Of a stretch of 64,000 bases of DNA, positions 1-9,804 are shown one piece after another. The notes below the pieces were generated by a model. That model had not been told where the DNA came from and searched no databases. It was given only the letters and a program-made list of their open reading frames with translations. Each line of letters begins with the position of its first letter. The stretch's first letter is position 1. A program made the translations under genes and the position numbers. Source of the DNA: Azonexus sp. (GTDB lineage Bacteria > Pseudomonadota > Gammaproteobacteria > Burkholderiales > Rhodocyclaceae); contig JAGOBB010000005.1 of NCBI GenBank assembly GCA_017983615.1, positions 1 to 64,000 on the forward strand, given 5' to 3'.

Positions 1-127
1 TCGATCATCAGCAGCATGCTGTTGATTCCTTGCCTGTTTCGTAAGCCCTGAATTCTACATCAAGAGCCTGTTTCGGTCGTTCGGAGGCTTTTCGATTAAA
101 ATGCGCCCTTTCCCGCCGGATTAGTTC

Positions 128-1138
128 ATGAGCGCCGCCCTCTCGATTCCCCCGCACCGCTTGTCCATCGTCGTCCCGTTCTACAACGAGGAGGACAACA
201 TCGCGCCGCTGGTCAAGCGCGTGCACGAAGCGCTGGTCGGCTACGAACACCCGTGGGAACTGGTGCTGGTTGACGACGGCAGCAGCGATGCGACGGTCGA
301 TCGCGCCGTCCAGTGCAGCCGCGAATATGGCCCGCACGTCCGCGTCGTCGAGCTGACCCGCAATTTCAAGCAGACGGCGGCCATGCAGGCCGGCATCGAC
401 GCGGCGCGCGGCGATGTCATCGTGACCATGGATGGCGACCTGCAGAACGATCCGGTTGACATCCCGCGCATGGTTGCCCGGCTGCTGAACGAAGACCTTG
501 ATCTGGTCGCCGGCTGGCGCCAGAACCGCCAGGACGGCCTCGTCCTGCGCAAGATTCCGTCGAAGATCGCCAACCGTCTGATCGCCCGGATGACCGGCGT
601 CCATCTGCGCGACTACGGCTGCAGCCTGAAGGCTTACCGCGGCGACGTAATCAAGCGCGTGCGCCTGTATGGCGAGATGCACCGCTTCATTCCGGCCTGG
701 ATGGCGACCGTGACCACGCCGCGCCGCATCGCCGAAGAACCGACAACGCACCACGCCCGTACCGCCGGCGTCTCCAAATACGGCATTTCGCGCACCTTCC
801 GCGTCATCCTCGACCTCGTCGCCGTCTATTTCTTCATGCGCTTCCGCGCCCGGCCCGGCCACTTCTTCGGCGGCATCGGCCTCGGCCTGACGGCGCTTTC
901 CGGCCTCGTGCTGACCTGGCTGGCCTGGGTCAAGTTCGGCCTCGGCGAGAACATCGGCAGCCGCCCGCTGCTGATCGTCGGCATCGGCGGCCTGATTGCC
1001 GGCGTGCATTTCATCACCACCGGCGTGCTGGCCGAACTGCTGGCCCGCATCTACTTCGAGTCGGGCACCGTCCGCTCCTACTCGGCGCGTCCGGAGCGCC
1101 CGCTGGCAGCCGATGAAGGCTGGCACAAAACGGCATGA
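128..1138 (+). CDS. GT2 polyprenyl-phosphate glycosyltransferase (ArnC/GtrB-like)
   Basis: 336 aa. The GT-A fold of family 2 shows VPFYNEEDN (about residues 16-24), DDGSSD and the MDGDLQNDP metal/nucleotide-binding region, then DYGCSLKAYR, typical of ArnC/GtrB/DPM1-type enzymes that load a sugar onto undecaprenyl phosphate at the inner membrane face. Two hydrophobic C-terminal segments (about residues 245-310) are probable membrane anchors. The stop overlaps the next ATG (ATGA), so it is translationally coupled to the GT39 gene. With the following GT39 and PAP2 genes this suggests lipid A or other envelope glycan modification. The sugar cannot be told from sequence. Upstream (1-127) I see no complete gene, and only a weak TAAAAT -10-like hexamer at 97-102. 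Confidence 0.9.
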   Translation: MSAALSIPPHRLSIVVPFYNEEDNIAPLVKRVHEALVGYEHPWELVLVDDGSSDATVDRAVQCSREYGPHVRVVELTRNFKQTAAMQAGIDAARGDVIVTMDGDLQNDPVDIPRMVARLLNEDLDLVAGWRQNRQDGLVLRKIPSKIANRLIARMTGVHLRDYGCSLKAYRGDVIKRVRLYGEMHRFIPAWMATVTTPRRIAEEPTTHHARTAGVSKYGISRTFRVILDLVAVYFFMRFRARPGHFFGGIGLGLTALSGLVLTWLAWVKFGLGENIGSRPLLIVGIGGLIAGVHFITTGVLAELLARIYFESGTVRSYSARPERPLAADEGWHKTA

Positions 1139-2601
1139 ATGCTACGGTCAGCCCGTTTTTTTGCCCAAAAACGAAATTTCTGATCGGCCTGACGGCCGCC
1201 CTGCTCGCCTGGCGTTTCTGGGCCGTCCCGCAGCTCGGCATCACGCTCTACGTCGATGAAGCGCAATACTGGACCTGGGCGCAGAACCTCGACTGGGGCT
1301 ACTTCTCCAAGCCGCCCGGCGTCGCTGCGCTGATCTGGCTGTCCACCGCGCTGTTCGGCGACGGACTGCTCGGCGTCAAGGCGCTGGCCATGCTCTGCTA
1401 CCCGCTGGCCGCCGGTGTCTGCTATGCCATCGCCTGCCGCCTTTACGACGAGCGGGTCGCTTTCTGGTCGGCCATCGCCGTGCTGACCCTGCCGATGTTC
1501 GCCTGGCTCGGCCTGTTCGTTTCCACCGATGCGCTGCTCACCCTGTTCTGGACCCTGGCGCTGTGGTCCTACCTGCGCGCGCTGGACAGCGACGCCTGGG
1601 GCGACTGGCTGCTGCTCGGCCTGATCTGCGGCCTCGGCCTGCTCTCCAAATACACGATGGCGGCCTGGCTGGGTGCCGCCTTCCTGCATCTGATCGTCTT
1701 CCACCGCGCCAAACTCGCCTCGTCCAAGCCCTGGGCCGCCGCGACGCTGGCCTTGCTGATCCTGTCGCCAAACATCTACTGGAACATCGCCCATGACTTT
1801 CCGACCCTGAAGCACACCGCCTACATCACGCTGGAAAGAAAATCCGGCGGCGGACTGCCCTCGTTCGGCGAATTCTGGGCCGCCCAGTGGCTGGCCTTCG
1901 GCCCGGTACTCGGCTGCGTTTTCGCACTGATGCTGCTGCGCGCCCGGCAAAGCTGGCGCGACGACAACACCCGTCTGCTGCTCTGGTTTGCGCTGCCGCT
2001 GTGGGCCATCGTTTCGATCCAGGCGATCAAGGGCGGCGCCAATGCCAACTGGGCCGCCCCCGCCTTTGCGCCAACCGCCATCGCGGCCGTCGCCTGGCTG
2101 CTGAAGCGAGGCAAACTGAAATGGCTGCTCGCCGGCATCGCCTTCAACGTCGCAGTCGTCGGGCTGGTTTATCACTGGGCGCCGCTGAAAGACGCGATCG
2201 GCTCGCAAAAGCTGGCCAAGCTGAACCCCTACAAACGCGCCCAGGGCTGGGACGAACTTGGCCGGCAACTGCAGCCCATCCTCGTCGCCAATCCCAAAGC
2301 CGTACTGGTCGCCGACAACCGCACGCTGCTCGCCCACATGCTCTACGAACTGCGCGACCTGAAGCCGGCCGCCGCCAGCTGGAATCCCTCCGGCGCACCA
2401 AGCGACCATTACAAGCTGACCACCGATCTGCGCCCGTGGATCGGCAAGGATGCCATCCTGATCATCCAGAAACCCGTGGGCAACGAGTTCTCGACCCGCT
2501 TCGCCGGCATCGAAAAGCTCGCCACGCTGAAAGCCCCGCTCGATGCCGCGACTTCCCGCGACATGGACGTCTATCTGCTGCATGAATTCAAGGGTTACTG
2601 A
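1135..2601 (+). CDS. GT39 family membrane glycosyltransferase (ArnT/PMT-like)
   Basis: 488 aa integral membrane protein of the PMT_2/ArnT class. The first luminal loop carries YVDEAQYWTWAQ, with the DE acidic pair used by lipid-phosphate-sugar transferases, followed by many hydrophobic segments and a soluble C-terminal third. It would move a sugar from an undecaprenyl-phosphate carrier, probably made by the preceding GT2, to a periplasmic acceptor such as lipid A. The ATG overlaps the GT2 stop by 4 bp. Codons 2 to about 13 (NATVSPFFCPKTK) are a copy of the dispersed repeat described below, so the cytoplasmic N-terminus is repeat-derived. Whether the substrate is aminoarabinose is unknown; no arnA/arnB genes are in the window. 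Confidence 0.88.
   Translation: MNATVSPFFCPKTKFLIGLTAALLAWRFWAVPQLGITLYVDEAQYWTWAQNLDWGYFSKPPGVAALIWLSTALFGDGLLGVKALAMLCYPLAAGVCYAIACRLYDERVAFWSAIAVLTLPMFAWLGLFVSTDALLTLFWTLALWSYLRALDSDAWGDWLLLGLICGLGLLSKYTMAAWLGAAFLHLIVFHRAKLASSKPWAAATLALLILSPNIYWNIAHDFPTLKHTAYITLERKSGGGLPSFGEFWAAQWLAFGPVLGCVFALMLLRARQSWRDDNTRLLLWFALPLWAIVSIQAIKGGANANWAAPAFAPTAIAAVAWLLKRGKLKWLLAGIAFNVAVVGLVYHWAPLKDAIGSQKLAKLNPYKRAQGWDELGRQLQPILVANPKAVLVADNRTLLAHMLYELRDLKPAAASWNPSGAPSDHYKLTTDLRPWIGKDAILIIQKPVGNEFSTRFAGIEKLATLKAPLDAATSRDMDVYLLHEFKGY
1138..1172 (+). repeat. Dispersed ATGCTACGGTC repeat, copy 1
   Basis: Core at 1139-1149, then AGCCCG, a run of seven T, GCCC and AAAAACGAAA. It lies immediately after the ATG of the GT39 gene, in its reading frame. 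See the first finding for the family description. Confidence 0.9.
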
Positions 2602-3280
2602 GCTGCGCCTTGCCGGCGTGGCCTTCGCGCTGCTGGCTATCCTGTTCGTTGCCTGGCCGCAACTCGACATCGCCGCCAGCAGCGTGTTCTTCGACGCCGA
2701 CGGCCGGTGGTTCCTGTACCGAGGCGAACCGGCCGTGCTGCAATGGCTGTACCTGGGCGTTCCGCCTGCCGGCCAGAGCCTGTTGGCGCTTCTCGCCCTT
2801 GGCTTGCTGCTCGGCTGCCTGCCGCGCTTCGCCTGGCTGCGCAGCCGGCGAACCATTTTCGGCTTCACGCTCGCCGCCGCCCTGCTCGGCCCTGTTCTGG
2901 TCGTCGATGCCGGCCTGAAGAATTACTGGGGTCGCGCCCGCCCTCAAACCGTCGAAGCCTTCGGCGGTACCCGCCACTTCACGCCGGCCTTCGTGATCAG
3001 CGACCAATGCCCGAAAAACTGCTCCTTCGTCAGCGGCCACGTTGCCACGGCCTCTTTCGTCATGGCCTTCGGCTGGCTGGCCGCACCGGCCATCCGCCGC
3101 CGCTGGCTGCTGGCCAGCCTGGGCACCGGCGCCCTGCTCGCCGTCGTCCGGATGTCGGCCGGCGGCCATTTCCTGTCCGACACCATCTTCGCCTGGTTTG
3201 CCACTTATTTCAGCCTGTGGCTGACCGAATGGGCCTTCCGGCGGCTTGGCTGGCTGCCGGCCCAGGCATCCCAGGACTAA
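2582..3280 (+). CDS. PAP2-family phosphatase (lipid phosphatase)
   Basis: About 232 aa, membrane-embedded type 2 phosphatidic acid phosphatase. All three signature blocks are present: KNYWGRARP (KX6RP), CSFVSGHVATASF (the SGH block) and RMSAGGHFLSDTIFAW (the HX3D block). Such enzymes remove phosphate from lipid A, undecaprenyl pyrophosphate or phosphatidylglycerol phosphate on the outer face of the inner membrane. I chose the ATG at 2582, inside the end of the GT39 gene, because its product starts just before the first membrane segment. An upstream in-frame ATG at 2543 would overlap more. Third gene of the envelope-modification operon. Confidence 0.88.
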   Translation: MNSRVTELRLAGVAFALLAILFVAWPQLDIAASSVFFDADGRWFLYRGEPAVLQWLYLGVPPAGQSLLALLALGLLLGCLPRFAWLRSRRTIFGFTLAAALLGPVLVVDAGLKNYWGRARPQTVEAFGGTRHFTPAFVISDQCPKNCSFVSGHVATASFVMAFGWLAAPAIRRRWLLASLGTGALLAVVRMSAGGHFLSDTIFAWFATYFSLWLTEWAFRRLGWLPAQASQD

Positions 3281-3303
3281 GCCTCCGCCTCTCCCGCCGA
3301 CCT

Positions 3304-3346
3304 TCGGAAATCCGACGCCGCCCCGGCGCAATCATCGGAAATCCGG
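3304..3346 (+). promoter_or_regulatory. Paired AauR-type upstream activator sites (aspA)
   Basis: Two inverted repeats, TCGGAAATCCGA at 3304-3315 and TCGGAAATCCGG at 3335-3346, lie 31 bp apart centre to centre, i.e. on the same DNA face. They match TTCGG-N4-CCGAA, the site described for the acidic amino acid regulator AauR of Pseudomonas. The downstream site is about 70 bp from the -24 element of the aspA promoter. The identical pair, with identical spacing, precedes gltI. Confidence 0.72.
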
Positions 3347-3412
3347 CAGTCGCGCGCCACGATTTGAAAAAAATCCCTTGAAAATCAAGACCCCGCAAAA
3401 CCATCGCCCCAT

Positions 3413-3426
3413 GGCACGGCCCATGC
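3413..3426 (+). promoter_or_regulatory. Sigma-54 promoter of aspA
   Basis: TGGCAC...TGC with GG at 3413-3414, ten bases, then GC at 3425-3426, the exact -24/-12 geometry. Predicted transcription start is near 3437. A stem-loop follows at once (CGGACGGCGT at 3441-3450 against ACGCC/GTCCG ending at 3465, one bulge). The aspA ATG is at 3486. Confidence 0.8.
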
Positions 3427-3485
3427 AATGCTAACTCCACCGGACGGCGTACCAACGCCGGTCCGACCATACCAAAGGAGACAGC

Positions 3486-4910
<1,425 letters not shown>

Positions 4911-4950
4911 GCCGGCACCTTCATTCAATGCACACAAAAAGGAAACCCTC

Positions 4951-6255
4951 ATGAAAATGAACCGGTTAACCACCCAGATCATGATCGCCATGGTGCTCGG
5001 CATCGTCGTCGGCTACGCCTGCAACACGCTGGCCGGCGGCCCGGCCGGCAGCAAGGAAATCGCCGGCTACTTCGGCATCCTGACCGACATCTTCCTGCGC
5101 CTGATCAAGATGATCATCGCCCCGCTGGTCTTCGCCACCCTGGTCGCCGGCCTGGCCGGCATGGGTGATTCGAAGACGGTCGGCCGGATCGGCGCCAAGG
5201 CCCTCGGCTGGTTCGTCGTCGCCTCGCTTTGCTCGCTGTCGCTCGGCCTGCTCTTCGCCAACCTGCTCCAACCCGGCGCCAATCTCGGCGTACCGCTGCC
5301 CGAAGTCGGCGCCGCCGTCGGCCTGAAGACCAGCGCGCTGAACCTCAAGGACTTCATTACCCACGTCTTCCCGAAGAACATCTTCGAGGCGATGGCGGCC
5401 AATGAAATCCTGCAGATCCTCGTCTTCGCCGTCTTCTTCGGCCTGGCGCTCGGCCACCTGCACAACCAGGCGGCGCGCAGCCTGGTCAATACGATGGAAG
5501 AAGTCGTCCACGTCATGCTCAAGGTCACCGACTACGTGATGCGCTTCGCCCCGATCGGCGTCTTCGGCGCCGTCGCCGGCATCATTACGATCCAGGGTCT
5601 GGGCATGCTGGTCGTCTTCGGCAAGCTGTTGGCCAGCTTCTACATCGCCCTCGCCGTGCTCTGGCTGGTGCTGATCGTGGCCGGTTACCTCGTGCTCGGC
5701 AAGGAAGTCTTCCGCCTGCTCAAGCTGGTGCGCAGCCCTATGCTGCTCGGCTTCTCGACCGCCAGCAGCGAATCGGCCTACCCCAAGCTGATGGAGCAAC
5801 TGGAAAAGTTCGGCGTCCGCGACCGCATCACCGGCTTCGTTCTGCCGCTCGGCTACTCCTTCAACCTCGACGGCTCCATGCTCTACTGCGCCTTTGCCGC
5901 GCTGTTCATCGGTCAGGCCTATGGCATCGACCTCAGCCTGTCGACGCAGATCACCATGCTGCTGGTCCTGATGATCTCCAGCAAGGGCGTTGCCGGCGTG
6001 CCGCGCTCCTCGCTGGTCGTCGTCGCTGCCGTGCTGCCGATGTTCGGGCTGCCGGAAGCCGGCCTGCTGCTGATCCTCGGCATCGACCACTTCCTCGACA
6101 TGGGCCGCACCGCCACCAACGTGCTCGGCAATGCCATCGCCACCGCCGTCGTCGCCAAGTGGGAAAAGGGCATCGACCCGGTTGACGAATCGCTCGCCGA
6201 GATCGACGACGCACTGCCAGTTGCCGGTGACAACGCCGTGCCGGCCGCTGCCTGA
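4951..6255 (+). CDS. Dicarboxylate/amino acid:cation symporter (DctA/GltP family)
   Basis: 434 aa DAACS-family secondary transporter. The serine-rich re-entrant loop reads FSTASSESAYP, close to the SSSESALP form of DctA, and the substrate/cation region GYSFNLDGSMLYC is present. Likely substrates are fumarate, succinate, malate or aspartate/glutamate; the family does not allow a firmer choice. It starts 40 bp after aspA with an AAAAGGAAA ribosome site, so co-transcription is likely, and a perfect terminator follows. It may import aspartate or exchange it with the fumarate formed by AspA. Confidence 0.92.
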   Translation: MKMNRLTTQIMIAMVLGIVVGYACNTLAGGPAGSKEIAGYFGILTDIFLRLIKMIIAPLVFATLVAGLAGMGDSKTVGRIGAKALGWFVVASLCSLSLGLLFANLLQPGANLGVPLPEVGAAVGLKTSALNLKDFITHVFPKNIFEAMAANEILQILVFAVFFGLALGHLHNQAARSLVNTMEEVVHVMLKVTDYVMRFAPIGVFGAVAGIITIQGLGMLVVFGKLLASFYIALAVLWLVLIVAGYLVLGKEVFRLLKLVRSPMLLGFSTASSESAYPKLMEQLEKFGVRDRITGFVLPLGYSFNLDGSMLYCAFAALFIGQAYGIDLSLSTQITMLLVLMISSKGVAGVPRSSLVVVAAVLPMFGLPEAGLLLILGIDHFLDMGRTATNVLGNAIATAVVAKWEKGIDPVDESLAEIDDALPVAGDNAVPAAA

Positions 6256-6305
6256 GAAAAGGCTCCTCAAGGGGTCGGCGCCCCTGATGCCGAACCCTCC
6301 CCTTC

Positions 6306-6337
6306 GACCCGGCGCCCCCCGCGCCGGGTCTTTTTTT
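6306..6337 (+). terminator. Rho-independent terminator after the dctA-like gene
   Basis: Perfect 10-bp stem GACCCGGCGC / GCGCCGGGTC (6306-6315, 6321-6330) with a CCCCC loop, followed by seven T. It ends the aspA-dctA transcript. It lies only 10 bp before the next start codon, so the TauE gene depends on read-through unless an unseen promoter overlaps the stem. Confidence 0.93.
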
Positions 6338-6346
6338 GAGCGCATC

Positions 6347-7102
6347 ATGACTATCGACTGGTTCATCCTCGCCCCAGCTGCCTTCTTCGCCGGCATGGTC
6401 GACGCCGTGGTCGGCGGCGGCGGCCTGATCCAGATCCCGGTGCTGCTCTCCGCCTTTCCGCAAACCGGCATTCCGACACTGTTCGGCACCAACAAGGTGT
6501 CGAGCATCGCTGGCACCGGCGCTTCGCTGTGGCGCTACGCCCGCGCCGTGCGCATTCCCTGGCGGCTGGTGCTGCCCGCCACCGCCGCCGCGCTGCTCGG
6601 CGCCTGGCTGGGCGCCGCCGTGGTCGCCTGGATTCCGCGCGAAGCCATGCGGCCGCTGGTCGTCGTCATGATGCTGGCCGTCGCCATCTACACCTTCCTG
6701 CGCAAGAACCTCGGCCACGTCGAGACGCACGAGCCACGCCCCGGGGATCTCTGGCGCGGCGCGCTGTTCGGGCTGGTCATCGGCTTTTACGACGGCTTCT
6801 TCGGGCCGGGCACCGGCAGCTTCCTGATCTTCGGCTTCGTCCGCCTGTTCGGCTTCGATTTCGTCCGCGCCTCGGCCAGCGCCAAGGTCATCAACTTCGC
6901 CACCAACGTCTCGGCCATCGGCTTCTTCGCCAGCCACGGCCCCATCCTGTGGGAGGTCGGCCTGACCATGGCCGCCTGCAACCTGGCCGGCGCCTGGGTC
7001 GGCACCCACCTCGCGCTGAAGCACGGCGCCGGCTTCATCCGCAAGGCCTTCCTCGGCGTCGTCACGGTGCTGATCATCAAGCAGCTGCTCGAACTCTTCT
7101 GA
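6347..7102 (+). CDS. TauE/SafE-family membrane permease
   Basis: 251 aa, 7-8 membrane segments. The duplicated family motif is visible: FFAGMVDAVVGGGGLIQIP at the N-terminus and GFYDGFFGPGTGSFLIFGF in the second half. These proteins export sulfite, sulfonates or other organic anions; the substrate here is unknown. The start is the ATG at 6347 (MTIDWF), since upstream in-frame codons run through the terminator. Its place between the symporter and asparaginase genes suggests, but does not show, a role in organic anion export linked to amino acid catabolism. Confidence 0.88.
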   Translation: MTIDWFILAPAAFFAGMVDAVVGGGGLIQIPVLLSAFPQTGIPTLFGTNKVSSIAGTGASLWRYARAVRIPWRLVLPATAAALLGAWLGAAVVAWIPREAMRPLVVVMMLAVAIYTFLRKNLGHVETHEPRPGDLWRGALFGLVIGFYDGFFGPGTGSFLIFGFVRLFGFDFVRASASAKVINFATNVSAIGFFASHGPILWEVGLTMAACNLAGAWVGTHLALKHGAGFIRKAFLGVVTVLIIKQLLELF

Positions 7103-7115
7103 GGCCGGCGCGCCA

Positions 7116-7159
7116 TCGCCAATCCGATAGCCAGCCGGGCCAAAGCCTCGACTTTCCGT
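7116..7159 (+). promoter_or_regulatory. Degenerate AauR-like site pair upstream of asparaginase
   Basis: TCGCCAATCCGA (7116-7127, one mismatch to TCGG-N4-CCGA) and TCGACTTTCCGT (7148-7159, two mismatches) lie about 32 bp apart, close to the spacing of the good pairs at aspA and gltI. They are weak matches and may be chance. Confidence 0.3.
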
Positions 7160-7235
7160 CAGAAGCCGACAGCCCAGAAACAACGATCAGCATAAATTCA
7201 ATCACTTAAAAACACATCGCATTACCGAAGCATCT

Positions 7236-7249
7236 GGCACGCCGTGTGC
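7236..7249 (+). promoter_or_regulatory. Sigma-54 promoter of the asparaginase gene
   Basis: TGGCACG...GTGCTG with GG at 7236-7237, ten bases, GC at 7248-7249. Predicted start is near 7260. A small hairpin (AAACCG at 7265-7270 / CGGTTT at 7276-7281) begins the leader, and the ATG is at 7308. The -24 heptamer TGGCACG equals those of aspA and gltI. Confidence 0.78.
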
Positions 7250-7256
7250 TGATTAA

Positions 7257-8366
<1,110 letters not shown>

Positions 8367-8509
8367 GCCCCAGCGCAGCACCTGACCGCATAGACCACCG
8401 CCCCGGGCCGGCCCAGCCGCCGGCCTGACGCCCCCCCTTTGCCCGCCCTCCCGATTGCCGCTGCGAAAGCGCGGCAAGGGACCGGCTCATTCTTCAAAAA
8501 GGACACATC

Positions 8510-9685
8510 GTGAACAAAAAACTGATCACCCTGGCCGCCGCCACCGTCATCGCCACCCTCGCCCCGGGACTCGCCAGCGCCGGCGAAATCGACGAACTGA
8601 AGCAGGCCATGAAACAAATGCAGGATCGCCTCGCCCAGCTCGAAACCCAGCAGAAGGAAGCCCCCCGCCCGGCCGCGACGGCGCCGGTGCTGTCCGCCGG
8701 CTCGCTCGGCGCCAACGCCAACGTCACCCTCTACGGCAAGCTTGACCTGTTCGCTGAGGTCAACGGCGGCGGCGGCAAGGGCGACCGCGTGGCGCTGGAA
8801 TCCGGCGGCCTCAACGGCAGCCGCCTGGGCGTCAAGGGCGGCGCCGACATCAGCGACGGCCTGCGCGCCGTCTTCCAGCTCGAAGCCGGCTTCTTCGCCA
8901 ACAAGGGCACGCTGGCCCAGGGCGGCCGCTTCTTCGGCCGCCAGGCCTACGCCGGCCTGGAAGGCAAATGGGGCCGCCTGACCGCCGGCCGCCAGTATTC
9001 GCCGCTCTATAACAGCGTGATCAGCTTCGACCCCTACGAACAAGGCTACGGCTCGCCGACCACCGACGGCAATGTCAGCACCGGCAGCACCCGTTTCGAC
9101 AGCTCCATCGTCTATGCGACGCCGAAATACGCCGGCCTGAGCGGCAACGTGATGGTCGCCTTCGGCGGCGAAACCGGCAAATCCCACAATGTCGGCGCCG
9201 TCTCCGTCAATTACGAAAACGGCCCCTTCGGCCTCGGTGTCGCCTACCAGAACGACGACCACGTCAGTTCTTCGACCGCCACCATCCGCCAGGGCTTCCT
9301 CGGCGCCAGCTACCAGTGGGGCAAGACCAAGCTGATGGCCGGCTTCAGCCATGTCGAGAACGACCCGGATGCCGGCAGCACCACCACCCGGCGCGAATGG
9401 ATGATCGGCAGCCAGACCGCAGCAACTGCCACCGGCCAGCTGCTGCTCGCTTACGCCGAAGGCCGCACGCAGGATGCCTCGCCGAGCGACAGGGGCCAAG
9501 TCGCCACCCTCGGCTGGGTCGAGACCATCGGCGCCCAGTCCAAGGTCTACGCCATCCTCTCCGGCCACAAGAACAGCGCCGGCTCGGCACTGGTCCCAAT
9601 GGGCACCAGCTCGGCCGGCAACTACACGGTCAATCCGGGTGACGATGCTTTCGGCCTGGCGCTGGGGTATCAGTACTGGTTCTAA
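8510..9685 (+). CDS. Outer-membrane porin with N-terminal coiled coil
   Basis: 391 aa, Gram-negative porin. It begins at a GTG (8510) after AAAAAGGA, with a signal peptide ending ASA. A short coiled coil follows (EIDELKQAMKQMQDRLAQLE, about residues 26-45), then the beta-barrel opening NVTLYGKLDLF and a C-terminal LGYQYWF with the terminal Phe needed for barrel assembly. The coiled coil resembles that of trimeric porins. It probably admits asparagine and acidic amino acids for the periplasmic asparaginase and GltI, by neighbourhood. No convincing promoter in the 143 bp after the asparaginase gene, so co-transcription is likely. Confidence 0.9.
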   Translation: MNKKLITLAAATVIATLAPGLASAGEIDELKQAMKQMQDRLAQLETQQKEAPRPAATAPVLSAGSLGANANVTLYGKLDLFAEVNGGGGKGDRVALESGGLNGSRLGVKGGADISDGLRAVFQLEAGFFANKGTLAQGGRFFGRQAYAGLEGKWGRLTAGRQYSPLYNSVISFDPYEQGYGSPTTDGNVSTGSTRFDSSIVYATPKYAGLSGNVMVAFGGETGKSHNVGAVSVNYENGPFGLGVAYQNDDHVSSSTATIRQGFLGASYQWGKTKLMAGFSHVENDPDAGSTTTRREWMIGSQTAATATGQLLLAYAEGRTQDASPSDRGQVATLGWVETIGAQSKVYAILSGHKNSAGSALVPMGTSSAGNYTVNPGDDAFGLALGYQYWF

Positions 9686-9696
9686 GGCCGCAAACG

Positions 9697-9736
9697 AGAA
9701 CGGCGAACACAGAGATGGATTCGCCGTTCTTGCTTT
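9697..9736 (+). terminator. Hairpin terminator after the porin gene
   Basis: 11-bp perfect stem AGAACGGCGAA / TTCGCCGTTCT (9697-9707, 9720-9730), 12-base loop, followed by TGCTTT. The T-tract is short, so termination may be partial. It lies between the porin and the convergent DUF262 gene. Confidence 0.65.
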
Positions 9737-9804
9737 ACCAAAGTCCGCTACACGTCCCGAAGCACCATTGGCCAAGAGGGAAGCGGACATTGAGTGACAG
9801 TTTT

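Noticed and set aside
1078-2868. Very long open frames opposite real genes (for example 1078-2868, 3210-5003, 25761-28397, 12120-14288)
   Set aside because: They are antisense shadows of high-GC genes: compositionally Gln/Asp/Gly/Arg-rich, no domains, and fully overlapped by genes with clear motifs.
8472-8485. GG-N10-GC match just before the porin gene
   Set aside because: The -24/-12 hexamers fit poorly and the start would fall on the ribosome-binding site, unlike the three good promoters.
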